From assembly GCF_003590095.1 (NCBI RefSeq), contig NC_039478.1:21762001-21826000 (forward strand): a stretch of DNA of 64,000 nt, read 5' to 3'. This stretch comes from Trichoplusia ni. Taxonomy: Eukaryota > Arthropoda > Insecta > Lepidoptera > Noctuidae. The first letter of the stretch is position 1, and each line of letters begins with the position of its first letter. Both the position numbers and the translations under genes were made by a program. Of the stretch, positions 48,801 through 58,900 are shown piece by piece. Below the pieces are notes generated by a model, which did not search any database, was not told where the DNA came from, and was given only the letters and a program-made list of their open reading frames with translations.

Positions 48801-50703
48801 TGCTGGCCGGACGCTCGCCCTTCGACATCGCGCAGGCCGCCGACAACCCCGACCAGAACACTGAGGATTATTTGTTCCAGGTATATACAAAGATGAGATT
48901 TTGATTAGAATCAAAATGTTGTAAAATCAAGTTGCAAAACAATTGATTCTGTGTTTGTGCTTGCTTGTGTTGTCTTGTTGTGCATGATTAATTAATGTTC
49001 GTGAAAAGAAATGGACACAAAAAAGACGTTTTTGAAATGATGGCATTTATATTATTTATTTTTCCTACTTTTATTAATTTTTTTTAAGTTTCCTGTATAG
49101 AAAAACATCTTCAATTCTTGTATGTGTCAAAACGTTAAAAAGACAATGAAAGCTTTTTACCTCAATCCATTTACCGAGATTATATTTTTTAAGGATTGTC
49201 AAACAAGAAGGGTCAATCAATGAAATTTCTGTTCTTTTTTTATAGTTTACTGTGCCTTCGATTTAAAAAGAAACTCAAACCATTTCAACATCCCATACAA
49301 TATCAGCTTGTTAGCACTTACCTAAATATCTATAATTCCAGGTGATCCTTGAGAAGACGATCCGTATCCCCCGCTCGCTGTCGGTGAAGGCCGCGTCCGT
49401 GCTGAAGGGCTTCCTCAACAAGAGTCCGGGCGAGCGGCTCGGCTGCGGGGAGAACGGCTTCCTCGACATCGTCAGCCATCCCTTCTTCAAGAGCATCGAG
49501 TGGGAGATGGTGAGATATATCAGATTCTAATAGATAATCTGCTGATGAAAATTGGTCTTAAAGTCCCACTAAATGATAGTAGTCTGAATTGAATTGTAAA
49601 GGGACAAAACTCATTGATAAATTAAATATTTATTTCTAAATAAGTTCTTAGGTAAATAACAATTTTAAAGCCTAATAACTGATACGTAGATTTAATAAGT
49701 GACACGAATGAAATGAACGTAGACATATTTGAGTTTGAGACGCGAAAGAAAAAATACGTAAATAAATAATAAATATCCATTATTAAACTTTATTTCAGTG
49801 TTCGTCTTGCGAAATATACAAGTCGGACACCAAAAAAAAGATTAACATCAACCCTATTATAATACATTGTTGTCCATCTGTAGCTGGAACAGAAGCAGGT
49901 GGTCCCGCCGTTCAAGCCGCGGCTGGAGGGCGAGCGCGACCTCGCCAACTTCCCGCCGGAGTTCACCGACGAGCCCGTACACCTAACGCCCGATAACGAG
50001 TCAGTATACATTACCTTGTACTATACTTATATAACCAGTATATACCTATCAAGTGGTCAGAAGGAAGCCAGTTGCACCAAGCTGGTCTATGTTGATACCC
50101 ATTCAGGTAACCAACAGAAGTAACGGAAGTACATACCAATCAAATATGTTGTTATTTATGAAGGGTATATTGCCAAGTAAAGGTTTTGGTAAGAAGAAGT
50201 TTGGGTGGTAGTTTGTTCTGCTGATGGAATTGGAATATTATAGAATCCGGACAGGACCTTGTTTATTAACATTGCCGTTGTGTATGGAAATAAAGAACTC
50301 TGTATTCTAGAAAAAGTATATATCAAAAAACTGTTTTACCAAAGTACCAAAACAGCTATTTATAATTAGTACGGTAAGACCGATTTTTGCAAATAACTTA
50401 TTCAGAATCAAAAGAATACACACTTTGAAAAAGTTGCCTTTGTAGAAATACAGAAGCGGTTATAACGATTATAACCGCAAAAATACATTATACACCTTAA
50501 TTTTTTAGCAAATAATCTTGTAAAAAAAAAACAATTTAAAAAACGGATATCTGTACTACCTACATTAATATAATACTCGTAAATACATTGACTATAACGT
50601 TCCATTGTACCCCAGCACGGTGATCGCCGACATCGACCAGTCGGAGTTCGAGGGCTTCGAGTACGTGAACCCGCTGCTGATGTCGCTGGAGGACTGCGTG
50701 TGA
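39790..50703 (+). CDS. aPKC: Atypical protein kinase C (aPKC), ten exons, 5' part missing
   Basis: Serine/threonine kinase of the Par-6/Par-3/aPKC cell-polarity complex. Exons read from sequence with GT-AG junctions: 39790-39840, 44366-44451, 45044-45243, 46919-47069, 47438-47658, 47957-48137, 48668-48880, 49342-49509, 49884-49999, 50616-50703. Summed lengths and phases give 490 whole codons plus one split codon, with no break. In order: end of PB1 (FPNVPAAPG), pseudosubstrate RRGARRWRKL, C1 zinc finger, proline-rich linker, kinase domain with GRGSYAKV, AMKVIKK, YRDLKLDN, the aPKC-typical DYG in place of DFG, activation loop TFCGTPNYIAPE, turn motif LTPDN, acidic hydrophobic motif FEGFEY, and C-terminus SLEDCV. 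A full aPKC is roughly 590-600 residues, so about 100 residues (PB1) lie elsewhere. The exons are much richer in G+C than the introns. Identity is very secure; exact exon ends rest on splice consensus and family conservation. Confidence 0.97.
40141..40300 (-). repeat. Dispersed repeat, shared with 43.2 kb
   Basis: Read in reverse, ATAGGTGTGGCGCCC and CGTAATGC match pieces of 43200-43250 (ATAGGTGTGGTGGCCC, CGTAATGC). Two decayed copies of an unnamed element. Confidence 0.3.
42591..42628. repeat. Perfect 17-bp hairpin
   Basis: ACAATAAGGCCAACAGT, loop TGGC, ACTGTTGGCCTTATTGT. Lies in the aPKC intron between 39840 and 44366. Too short for an ordinary microRNA precursor. Confidence 0.8.
43278..43724. 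mobile_element. MITE with long terminal inverted repeats and 8-bp target duplication
   Basis: Left end GGGATGTCCCAAAAATCAAC continuing ACCAAGCC; right end is its inverted counterpart (GGCTTGGTGTTGATTTCTGG, GACACCC). TATACATA flanks both sides (43270-43277 and 43725-43732). No transposase inside. Superfamily is uncertain; 8 bp would suit hAT-like elements. Its interior is occupied by a Helitron-like insertion. Confidence 0.75.
43388..43648 (-). mobile_element. Helitron-like element nested in the MITE
   Basis: CTAGCTGTTGCCCGCGACTT ... ATATATTAGTATAGA, the best-preserved copy of the main family. It sits between A and T inside the MITE, the usual Helitron target. Confidence 0.75.
44366..44451 (+). 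CDS. aPKC: aPKC exon: pseudosubstrate and start of C1
   Basis: Encodes RSIYRRGARRWRKL followed by YRVNGHIFQAKRFNR. The alanine inside the basic run is the pseudosubstrate position that occupies the kinase active site, and HIFQAKRF opens the C1 zinc finger. Acceptor TTTTCCAG, donor AGA|GTGAGT. Confidence 0.95.
45044..45243 (+). CDS. aPKC: aPKC exon: C1 zinc finger
   Basis: Encodes RAFCAFCQDRIWGLGRQG, then FKCIQCKLLVHKKCHKLV and QKPC. The Cys/His spacing is that of the single atypical C1 domain. A variable acidic tail (VDPIEVKDDANGES) follows and ends in SSVR at the junction. Acceptor TTTTCCAG, donor CAG|GTGAGG. Confidence 0.95.
45244..46918 (+). other. aPKC intron
   Basis: AT-rich intron between the C1 exon and the hinge exon. 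A C-rich run lies near 46120-46135. Nothing else recognised. Confidence 0.8.
46919..47069 (+). CDS. aPKC: aPKC exon: proline-rich hinge and glycine loop
   Basis: Encodes a proline/alanine-rich hinge (PPLPETPPAPAPAPRDD), then LEPGSQRQYSLDDFEL and IRVIGRGSYAK, the nucleotide-binding loop, which is split from the next exon at AAG|GTC. The hinge is the least conserved part of the protein and very GC-rich. Confidence 0.95.
47438..47658 (+). CDS. aPKC: aPKC exon: kinase N-lobe
   Basis: Encodes VLMVELKRTKRVYAMKVIKK with the ATP-anchoring lysine in AMK, the aPKC-typical DDEDIDWVQTEKHVFE helix region with the conserved glutamate, and FFVIEFVRGGDLM at the hinge. The final Met codon is split AT|G across the next intron. 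Confidence 0.96.
47957..48137 (+). CDS. aPKC: aPKC exon: catalytic loop and DYG
   Basis: Starts with G completing Met. Encodes FHMQRQRRLPEEHARFY, then the catalytic loop IYRDLKLDN and metal-binding LTDYGMCK, where Tyr replaces Phe of DFG as is usual for aPKCs. Donor AAG|GTACGG. Confidence 0.96.
48366..48560 (+). mobile_element. tRNA-derived SINE in an aPKC intron
   Basis: Head CGGATAGCTGAAAAGTTTAG, B box GGGCTCGATTCC, tail ATTTGTGAAACCCCCAGCGA. Lies in the intron between the catalytic-loop and activation-loop exons, in sense orientation. Confidence 0.72.
48668..48880 (+). CDS. aPKC: aPKC exon: activation loop and C-lobe
   Basis: Encodes EGVRPGDTTSTFCGTPNYIA and PE, with the PDK1 target Thr in TFCGT, then DWWALGVLTYEMLAGRSPFD and the insert IAQAADNPDQNTEDYLFQ. 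Exactly 71 codons in phase 0. Confidence 0.96.
49342..49509 (+). CDS. aPKC: aPKC exon: end of kinase C-lobe
   Basis: Encodes VILEKTIRIPRSLSVKAASV, LKGFLNKSPGERLGC and DIVSHPFFKSIEWEM, the last helices of the catalytic domain. 56 codons, phase 0; donor ATG|GTGAGA. Confidence 0.95.
49884..49999 (+). CDS. aPKC: aPKC exon: AGC-kinase tail with turn motif
   Basis: Encodes LEQKQVVPPFKPRLEGERDL, ANFPPEFTDEPVHL and the turn motif TPDN. The donor is read as GA|GTCAGT so that the next exon's first C completes Asp. The reading continues a few codons into the intron without a stop, so the exact end is a little less certain than for the other exons. Confidence 0.88.
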
Positions 50704-50745
50704 CAGCACGCCTGTCTGCTGCATCCATACCACGATCCCTTACAG
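50616..50745 (+). CDS. aPKC: aPKC terminal coding exon with UGA-C stop and open tail
   Basis: Encodes TVIADIDQSEFEGFEYVNPL and LMSLEDCV, then TGA at 50701-50703. FEGFEY is the aPKC hydrophobic motif with Glu in place of a phosphosite; the terminal EDCV is a PDZ-ligand-type C-terminus. The exon does not end at the stop: 14 further codons (QHACLLHPYHDPLQ) stay in frame up to CAG|GTACGTG at 50746. The base after the stop is C. The junction is only 42 nt beyond the stop, close enough that nonsense-mediated decay would not be expected under the usual distance rule. Confidence 0.9.
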
Positions 50746-51188
50746 GTACGTGTCCCACTGCACAACGCACAATGATCAGTGTGAGCCCTGGAACTACTTA
50801 GATTATCGTGCATATTTACTTTTCATCCCTTGTGAAAAGTAATCAAGCTTGGAGAGTTTGTTAGTTGGAGTATTAAAATAATAAATGATCAGTCTTAAAT
50901 ACTGAATTGCCAGATGTACTAATAACCGTCATTTATTCGTCCGACAACGTTTAACTTAAACTGGCTTTAATTAAAAACTTAAAATAAATGGCGGTTACCA
51001 AATATTTGGAAACAATAATACTCAACACTGTAATAAAAAAAAATACGTTTACCTTATTTTTAATCTATAATACCTATTTTCAATGGTGATCCTCTTAACA
51101 CTTTACACTTCATTCTACTTAGAGTAGCAATTACAACGATATACAACCATTAAAACAGTAAGTTAACCGTCACATAATATTTCCGCAG

Positions 51189-51302
51189 GCATACGGGTAC
51201 GGAGCAGAGTCGTCGTCATCGGACTACGACAGCGTATGCTCGGAACTACCGCCGCGCAAGCCCACACTACTGCAGCACATGTTCTGCCTTCCGCTCAACT
51301 GA
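51189..51302 (+). CDS. Candidate aPKC C-terminal extension exon (readthrough or alternative end)
   Basis: After a good acceptor (TTTCCGCAG) the frame continuing through the aPKC stop codon stays open for 37 codons: AYGYGAESSSSDYDSVCSEL, PPRKPTLLQHMFCLPLN, then TGA. Composition looks coding (Ser-rich acidic stretch, then a basic Pro/Leu part). Phase matches the donor at 50745 exactly. By the normal stop this exon is 3' UTR; it would be translated only on UGA readthrough or if an upstream alternative donor skips the stop. No known domain is recognised. Confidence 0.5.
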   Translation, partial: AYGYGAESSSSDYDSVCSELPPRKPTLLQHMFCLPLN

Positions 51303-54264
51303 CCGCGCCGCAACGCGCAGCCGCGCAGCCCTCACTGACCGCTGCACAATGCACAGGCTGCACATGAACACACTGCGCACTGCACATAGTGCACTTACAC
51401 ACTGGAATGGTATGCCCTGTGTTGATATAATGTAGTGAATGAGTTACTTAAATTTTACTGTTTCAAGATTAAAATCAGGATCTGATTCCAGTTACGTAAC
51501 TGAAACAGTCAAATATTGTTCGTCTTAACTAAATATTTCGTTTTGATGACAGTTAACTTATTTACGATATTATATTGACACAGCATGCCTAGTATATGAA
51601 GCCATTTGTATAATTATATGAAAATATGTACATAAAATTTATAAATATATACATATTATAAGTATATTGGTAGTTGAAACAGCCTGAATATTGCTATAAA
51701 AGCGAATAAGGGCGACTATTCACTGTAAAGATATTGTAAATACGCTTGAAAATCTAACTTTTTTAGAAATCGACTCGAAATTATTGCTTAAATTGCAAGA
51801 GTCTTGCTAGGTAATACAAATATAATAATATATGCTTACTGCACAACTTTTTGTCAAATAAATTAGAATTTTATTGGTCTATATAAGATATAAGAGATCC
51901 TTTGAGGAAGAAACGCACATAAGGTGCCAATTATTGTAAATGTATTTTAGGTATCGATGGCTTCATATACAGTGTGACTTTTAATGTTAAATATTAAAAG
52001 TTTAACTTCATAATACATTCGTTGTTAAGGCCAGTGCTTATCCAAAAACACACACTATCAAAAACCATACAAAATCATTCCCTAATCAATTAGATAGAGA
52101 GTTTTATTCGTGAAAATTCGACTCAAAAAATAATATTCCATATTTCCAATAAGTACGTATAACAAACGACAAACACTTCCCTTATAAGTATTGTTAACAT
52201 TCCACCCTATATAACACTGTTTAAATAGATCTGACTATATTTATCGCTTCAAGGAATTGATCCCACTGCCCCGCCATACATTTAATATAACTATATATAA
52301 AAAGGTGCAGCATGGTTTAATCTTGGCCAGGTCTATGGCCAGCGATGGTGCTCGTAATATAATGCGCGCGTCAGTGACAACGCTTGACGAGTAGGGAGCA
52401 GCAACACACTTCCTAACACTTAGGTGACACTCCCGGGTAGCGGGCGAACGCTTCTGTAAATAAATTAAAAAAATTATCCAGTATGTACTATACGAGAAAT
52501 ATTCTAAGACTTAATATTTTTGAAACTTGTAGCATTCTATCTGTAATCGTGTCGCGGGCGATGCGCGAGCGACGCGCGTTAATCGCCACTCGCTCGCCGT
52601 CGCGTCGTCAAATCATTGTTTTTGAGCAATAAAGTATAAAGTAGTATAATTGTAAATGCGAGACAGGTGAACTGCTCAAAGAGGCACGTAAGGAATTAAA
52701 TGTAGATGAAATTTTGAAGCGACCGGTCTCTGGATCGTATTCGTATCCCTTATCAAACGTTAGCGTATTCCCTAGACGCCTAGACTTAAGCTAGTTACGT
52801 AGCTGCGTTAGAGCGAGGAGCGCCGCGCGGCAACATTATACAATTACACAAAATTATATGTACTTCCATTTCTCAAGCCAATTGATTTCTTACCTAAAAT
52901 GAAAGCCACAACGAATTTCTTTTTGTACGATATTAAAAACAGCTTGTACATACAACGTTATCTTCCCTTGCCGCGCGCCCTTTTTTGCTACATTAATACA
53001 AGCAGTGGCACAAAAGGTACCAGAACTCTTTAAATATATTTATAATATGTATTAGTGTTCTCTTTATCCTCAAACCGGTACTCGTTAGTGCCACTGAGTG
53101 TACTTTATATTCCATTCCCTTATGTAGACTCTGTTGTCCTTCATAGCTAACTCCACTCGTTTAGGTAGTCAACGAATTTTATAAAAATATATATAATATT
53201 GAGCACTGAAACAAATTTAAAATTGTGTACATTATTAACAAATTAACATGAATAAATAACTCTAAATACATCGGTTATATTATAACAAATTATTGTTAAT
53301 GTAGAAGAAAAGACTTATTATATAAAAATATAATCGTACGGTATCGTGTGGCGGTGTCGGTCGCGTCGATCGCGCCGGAGCTCAAGTGTCCACAAACTAT
53401 TCTAAATAGTGCGTAGTATCTATCTATTAGACATTTTGCACCGATATTGTATTGTATAGATGTACACGCGTCGGCGTGTCCGGCTCCGGCTGGTCCCGGC
53501 CTGTGACGTCATCACACCCGGGCCGGGACTCGAACGCCGGACCTTATATATATGTGTTGTCGTTGCCCGTTATATTGTATTTTATCCATACGTTGCGATA
53601 TTAAATGATTATCATTGTGCTGTTGTGTTGTTGTCGGTGGCGGCGGCCTGCCGTCTGCCTGTATAGGTTTCTTTTGTATAATTTATATTAAGTATTTAAT
53701 TATTGTAAGCGACAGTATTGTGGTACTATTAACGCTTTAGATGTAATTAGTTAACATTCCAGTACGACCCGTCGACCAGACATCACAGTTACAATATGTT
53801 CTCATATTTTGTCATTTTTAACATTGTCTATTACACGGTACGTTGTATTGTCAGACGTTAAGTTTGAACTCTATGATAAATGTTTTATTACCAAAAATTT
53901 TGTAATGTATAAAACTAACTGCATGACAAGTGACATTTTTAACAATTATAATTAGTTATAAGAGGAATTGTTAAACAGTTACATTTCGCAACTTAGAACA
54001 AAACTATGTATCTTAGTTTTTAAGTATTTTTAGTTAATCGCATGTAATGTTCCCCTGTTTGCGGTGAGGAATGATAAAACATAGATTTTTACATAAGATG
54101 TGTTGGTTTGTATTGACCTGACGGCCGTATACTTGTACACGCCAACTAATGTACGTTACTTAAACTTTCATTGTGAATTACTTGGTGCGTGATTGAGACC
54201 TACTGTCAAATTAGACTGGAGAAATTGGGATACTGTAACTATTCTATGCTTAACTGAAAATAAA
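51303..54264 (+). other. aPKC: aPKC 3' untranslated region
   Basis: Non-coding sequence downstream of the last aPKC exon, AT-rich with islands of G+C near 52540-52620, 52800-52840 and 53340-53660. An internal AATAAA sits at 52626 and the last one at 54259. The 53504-53511 octamer TGACGTCA is a perfect CRE palindrome; just after it, 53515-53545 read in reverse resembles a tRNA B box (GTTCGAGTCCC) and may be a decayed SINE. Extent is inferred, not proven. Confidence 0.55.
54259..54264 (+). terminator. Distal polyadenylation signal of aPKC
   Basis: AATAAA in GAAAATAAAGAAG, the last plus-strand signal before the convergent gene. Confidence 0.5.
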
Positions 54265-55812
54265 GAAGATTAATCAAGATCAATTGTTTTATTTTATTTT
54301 CTATAGATATCGATATATAAATGGAAATATTTTTATTAGAACTTCTGTCTTAATGTACAACGATCGACCGTCGATCCCATATTTATATCCACCAAATAAC
54401 ACCCCGCTGATACCCGGACCTACAAACACCATTGAATTTTTAGAAGACAAAAAAAACAATACACATTTTTTTTATTTTTTCAAGTAAAGTCCTTCTAGGA
54501 ATCAGATGGCATATATCAAGGTTCCGCATATAAACTACTCAATTAAAACAAGCTCATCCATTATAAAATCATTTTATTTTAACATAAACGCACACAGGAT
54601 TACAATAAATCAAATTAATATTTTCTTAAATGAAACTTAATCAAAATAAGAAAACAATACTGATAACTGCTCCCTCCTCCATAGACAAGAAACAATTGTA
54701 CAGACGTTAACATTAAATGAATCGGTAAAATGTATGAAAGTGACAAATCTTGGTCACATGACCTATCAAAATGTCATGACCATACATTTTTGACATTTCT
54801 GTCACTGTTAACGCTGTAAAAATGTCACAGTTCACAGAGGCTTGTGTTATAAAGAATAACTAATAATACATTACTCTGTAATAAGTATAATGTTAAACCT
54901 ACATGTTTATATTGTGTGCTTGAAATCTGCGAATCAAAAAACTAAGTAAATGCAACCTTCGTACAATCGTTAACTTAGCAAAATACTGAGATTTTAAATG
55001 AAATTCATATTTAATATGGCGAATTATTAATAAAACGCTTTAGCGCATCTATAATACTGTAATTCGAGATTCTACGTACATGTGGAATGGCAGATGAAAT
55101 AAATAGATGGTATACTAAGGTGTCCAAAGACGGTGAAGGATGAAAACATACAAAAATATATGTTGTAAATATACTCCAAATTTGTTGACACGATTGAAAT
55201 AGGGCCCTGGGAGGGTAGAAAGAAACGTGTAAATTTTTCCAAAGTTAAAAGACTCCTATACAAGTGACAATTTGCAAAAAATGTATGGATATGACATAAA
55301 TCACGTGACTTCCAAATTAGAGCAATTTGATTAGCGCTAACGCTTTTCACAATTTGTCACTTGCATAAACAGACTGGTATACGTTAAACTTACGTCAATT
55401 ATTTTTCAAAATAAATAAGTTTTTAGTTAAGCATCTTAACTATATCAGTACGAATGTTCATCACACATTATCACAGAACTTAACCGAAACCAAACTAGAA
55501 CGATAAGTGCAAGTGCTAACTTAATAATACTATCCAGAGCAAAAAATAAAAATGTAAATAAAAAAAATAATTTCCTTTAAATAATATAAGCATAGCCTTA
55601 ACTTCTAATAGAATTTAAGTACGTCTTTAACACTTAGATTTTGAAATTTCAACGATAAGCTTCTATAATGGTCCACAGATGGCGTTGTATTCAGATTATT
55701 CAGAGATATGATATAGGTTTGCTCCTGAATAGTTTTGTGCCGTGGTGGTGGTATATAGGGGTGATTGATGGGTAGATGATGGTGAGGTGCTGGGTAGGTG
55801 ATGGTGTGGTGC
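54265..55812. other. Convergent intergenic region / inositol synthase 3' UTR
   Basis: AT-rich, without protein-coding signal. It separates the aPKC 3' end from the inositol synthase stop and must hold the latter's 3' UTR. Short imperfect inverted repeats occur around 54730-54830. Confidence 0.5.
54573..54578 (-). terminator. Possible polyadenylation signal of inositol synthase
   Basis: TTTATT on the plus strand (AATAAA on the gene strand), about 1.2 kb past the stop. Other weaker candidates exist; the transcript end is unproven. Confidence 0.3.
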
Positions 55813-55908
55813 TCACTGGTCACCGTTGGCGTGCGTCAGCTTCTGCTTCTTGTTCGGCGGCGAGTTGAACAGCACGCCACTGTGCAGGTCTTTCATTAAG
55901 AAGGGAAC
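55813..55908 (-). CDS. Inos: Inositol synthase terminal exon
   Basis: After CTGTTCCTCCAG it encodes VPFLMKDLHSGVLFNSPPNK, KQKLTHANGDQ and TGA. Joins LEHK to VPFL in phase 0. The lysine-rich tail is the variable end of insect homologues. Confidence 0.93.
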   Translation of the reverse strand, partial: VPFLMKDLHSGVLFNSPPNKKQKLTHANGDQ

Positions 55909-58900
55909 CTGGAGGAACAGCAAGTATAATTAAAATCACACAGTAATTGTTTGAAGCACAAGTCTAAAATGGTATTTAGGTAGGGCATAGGGTATTTGTT
56001 TGGGAAGACGGAATACATAACTTGGTTTGGTTTTAAGGCTGCGTACACATTTTTTTTGTTGCGGGAAAGCAAATATTTTCATGTATGACTTCTGCTATAA
56101 TTTTAACAGGAATGCTTCGGAATCGAACTAAAAACATAGCTGCCGGAACAGCGCGTTGTTTCCTCTGTCCTGACCGGCCGGTATCCCTACCTTGTGCTCG
56201 AGTGCGAGCTGGTTGTTGGGCGGCAGCGCGAGCGCGGCGCGCAGCATGTTCTCGAGCGCGGCGCGCTGCCGGAACAGCGCGTTGTTTCCTCTGTCCTGAC
56301 CGGCCGGTATCCCTACCTTGTGCTCGAGTGCGAGCTGGTTGTTGGGCGGCAGCGCGAGCGCGGCGCGCAGCATGTTCTCGAGCGCGGCGCGCTGCCGGAA
56401 CAGCGCGTTGTTTCCTCTGTCCTGACCGGCCGGTATCCCTACCTTGTGCTCGAGTGCGAGCTGGTTGTTGGGCGGCAGCGCGAGCGCGGCGCGCAGCATG
56501 TTCTCGAGCGCGGCGCGCTGCCGGAACAGCGCGTTGTTTCCTCTGTCCTGACCGGCCGGTATCCCTACCTTGTGCTCGAGTGCGAGCTGGTTGTTGGGCG
56601 GCAGCGCGAGCGCGGCGCGCAGCATGTTCTCGAGCGCGGCGCGCTGCCGGAACAGCGCGTTGTTTCCTCTGTCCTGACCGGCCGGTATCCCTACCTTGTG
56701 CTCGAGTGCGAGCTGGTTGTTGGGCGGCAGCGCGAGCGCGGCGCGCAGCATGTTCTCGAGCGCGGCGCGCTGCCGGAACAGCGCGTTGTTTCCTCTGTCC
56801 TGACCGGCCGGTATCCCTACCTTGTGCTCGAGTGCGAGCTGGTTGTTGGGCGGCAGCGCGAGCGCGGCGCGCAGCATGTTCTCGAGCGCGGCGCGCTGCC
56901 GGAACAGCGCGTTGTTTCCTCTGTCCTGACCGGCCGGTATCCCTACCTTGTGCTCGAGTGCGAGCTGGTTGTTGGGCGGCAGCGCGAGCGCGGCGCGCAG
57001 CATGTTCTCGAGCGCGGCGCGCTGCCGGAACAGCGCGTTGTTTCCTCTGTCCTGACCGGCCGGTATCCCTACCTTGTGCTCGAGTGCGAGCTGGTTGTTG
57101 GGCGGCAGCGCGAGCGCGGCGCGCAGCATGTTCTCGAGCGCGGCGCGCTGCCGGAACAGCGCGTTGTTTCCTCTGTCCTGACCGGCCGGTATCCCTACCT
57201 TGTGCTCGAGTGCGAGCTGGTTGTTGGGCGGCAGCGCGAGCGCGGCGCGCAGCATGTTCTCGAGCGCGGCGCGCTGCCGGAACAGCGCGTTGTTTCCTCT
57301 GTCCTGACCGGCCGGTATCCCTACCTTGTGCTCGAGTGCGAGCTGGTTGTTGGGCGGCAGCGCGAGCGCGGCGCGCAGCATGTTCTCGAGCGCGGCGCGC
57401 TGCCGGAACAGCGCGTTGTTTCCTCTGTCCTGACCGGCCGGTATCCCTACCTTGTGCTCGAGTGCGAGCTGGTTGTTGGGCGGCAGCGCGAGCGCGGCGC
57501 GCAGCATGTTCTCGAGCGCGGCGCGCTGCCGGAACAGCGCGTTGTTTCCTCTGTCCTGACCGGCCGGTATCCCTACCTTGTGCTCGAGTGCGAGCTGGTT
57601 GTTGGGCGGCAGCGCGAGCGCGGCGCGCAGCATGTTCTCGAGCGCGGCGCGCTGCCGGAACAGCGCGTTGTTTCCTCTGTCCTGACCGGCCGGTATCCCT
57701 ACCTTGTGCTCGAGTGCGAGCTGGTTGTTGGGCGGCAGCGCGAGCGCGGCGCGCAGCATGTTCTCGAGCGCGGCGCGCTGCCGGAACAGCGCGTTGTTTC
57801 CTCTGTCCTGACCGGCCGGTATCCCTACCTTGTGCTCGAGTGCGAGCTGGTTGTTGGGCGGCAGCGCGAGCGCGGCGCGCAGCATGTTCTCGAGCGCGGC
57901 GCGCTGCCGGAACAGCGCGTTGTTTCCTCTGTCCTGACCGGCCGGTATCCCTACCTTGTGCTCGAGTGCGAGCTGGTTGTTGGGCGGCAGCGCGAGCGCG
58001 GCGCGCAGCATGTTCTCGAGCGCGGCGCGCTGCCGGAACAGCGCGTTGTTTCCTCTGTCCTGACCGGCCGGTATCCCTACCTTGTGCTCGAGTGCGAGCT
58101 GGTTGTTGGGCGGCAGCGCGAGCGCGGCGCGCAGCATGTTCTCGAGCGCGGCGCGCTGCCGGAACAGCGCGTTGTTTCCTCTGTCCTGACCGGCCGGTAT
58201 CCCTACCTTGTGCTCGAGTGCGAGCTGGTTGTTGGGCGGCAGCGCGAGCGCGGCGCGCAGCATGTTCTCGAGCGCGGCGCGCTGCCGGAACAGCGCGTTG
58301 TTTCCTCTGTCCTGACCGGCCGGTATCCCTACCTTGTGCTCGAGTGCGAGCTGGTTGTTGGGCGGCAGCGCGAGCGCGGCGCGCAGCATGTTCTCGAGCG
58401 CGGCGCGCTGCCGGAACAGCGCGTTGTTTCCTCTGTCCTGACCGGCCGGTATCCCTACCTTGTGCTCGAGTGCGAGCTGGTTGTTGGGCGGCAGCGCGAG
58501 CGCGGCGCGCAGCATGTTCTCGAGCGCGGCGCGCTGCCGGAACAGCGCGTTGTTTCCTCTGTCCTGACCGGCCGGTATCCCTACCTTGTGCTCGAGTGCG
58601 AGCTGGTTGTTGGGCGGCAGCGCGAGCGCGGCGCGCAGCATGTTCTCGAGCGCGGCGCGCTGCCGGAACAGCGCGTTGTTTCCTCTGTCCTGACCGGCCG
58701 GTATCCCTACCTTGTGCTCGAGTGCGAGCTGGTTGTTGGGCGGCAGCGCGAGCGCGGCGCGCAGCATGTTCTCGAGCGCGGCGCGCTGCCGGAACAGCGC
58801 GTTGTTTCCTCTGTCCTGACCGGCCGGTATCCCTACCTTGTGCTCGAGTGCGAGCTGGTTGTTGGGCGGCAGCGCGAGCGCGGCGCGCAGCATGTTCTCG

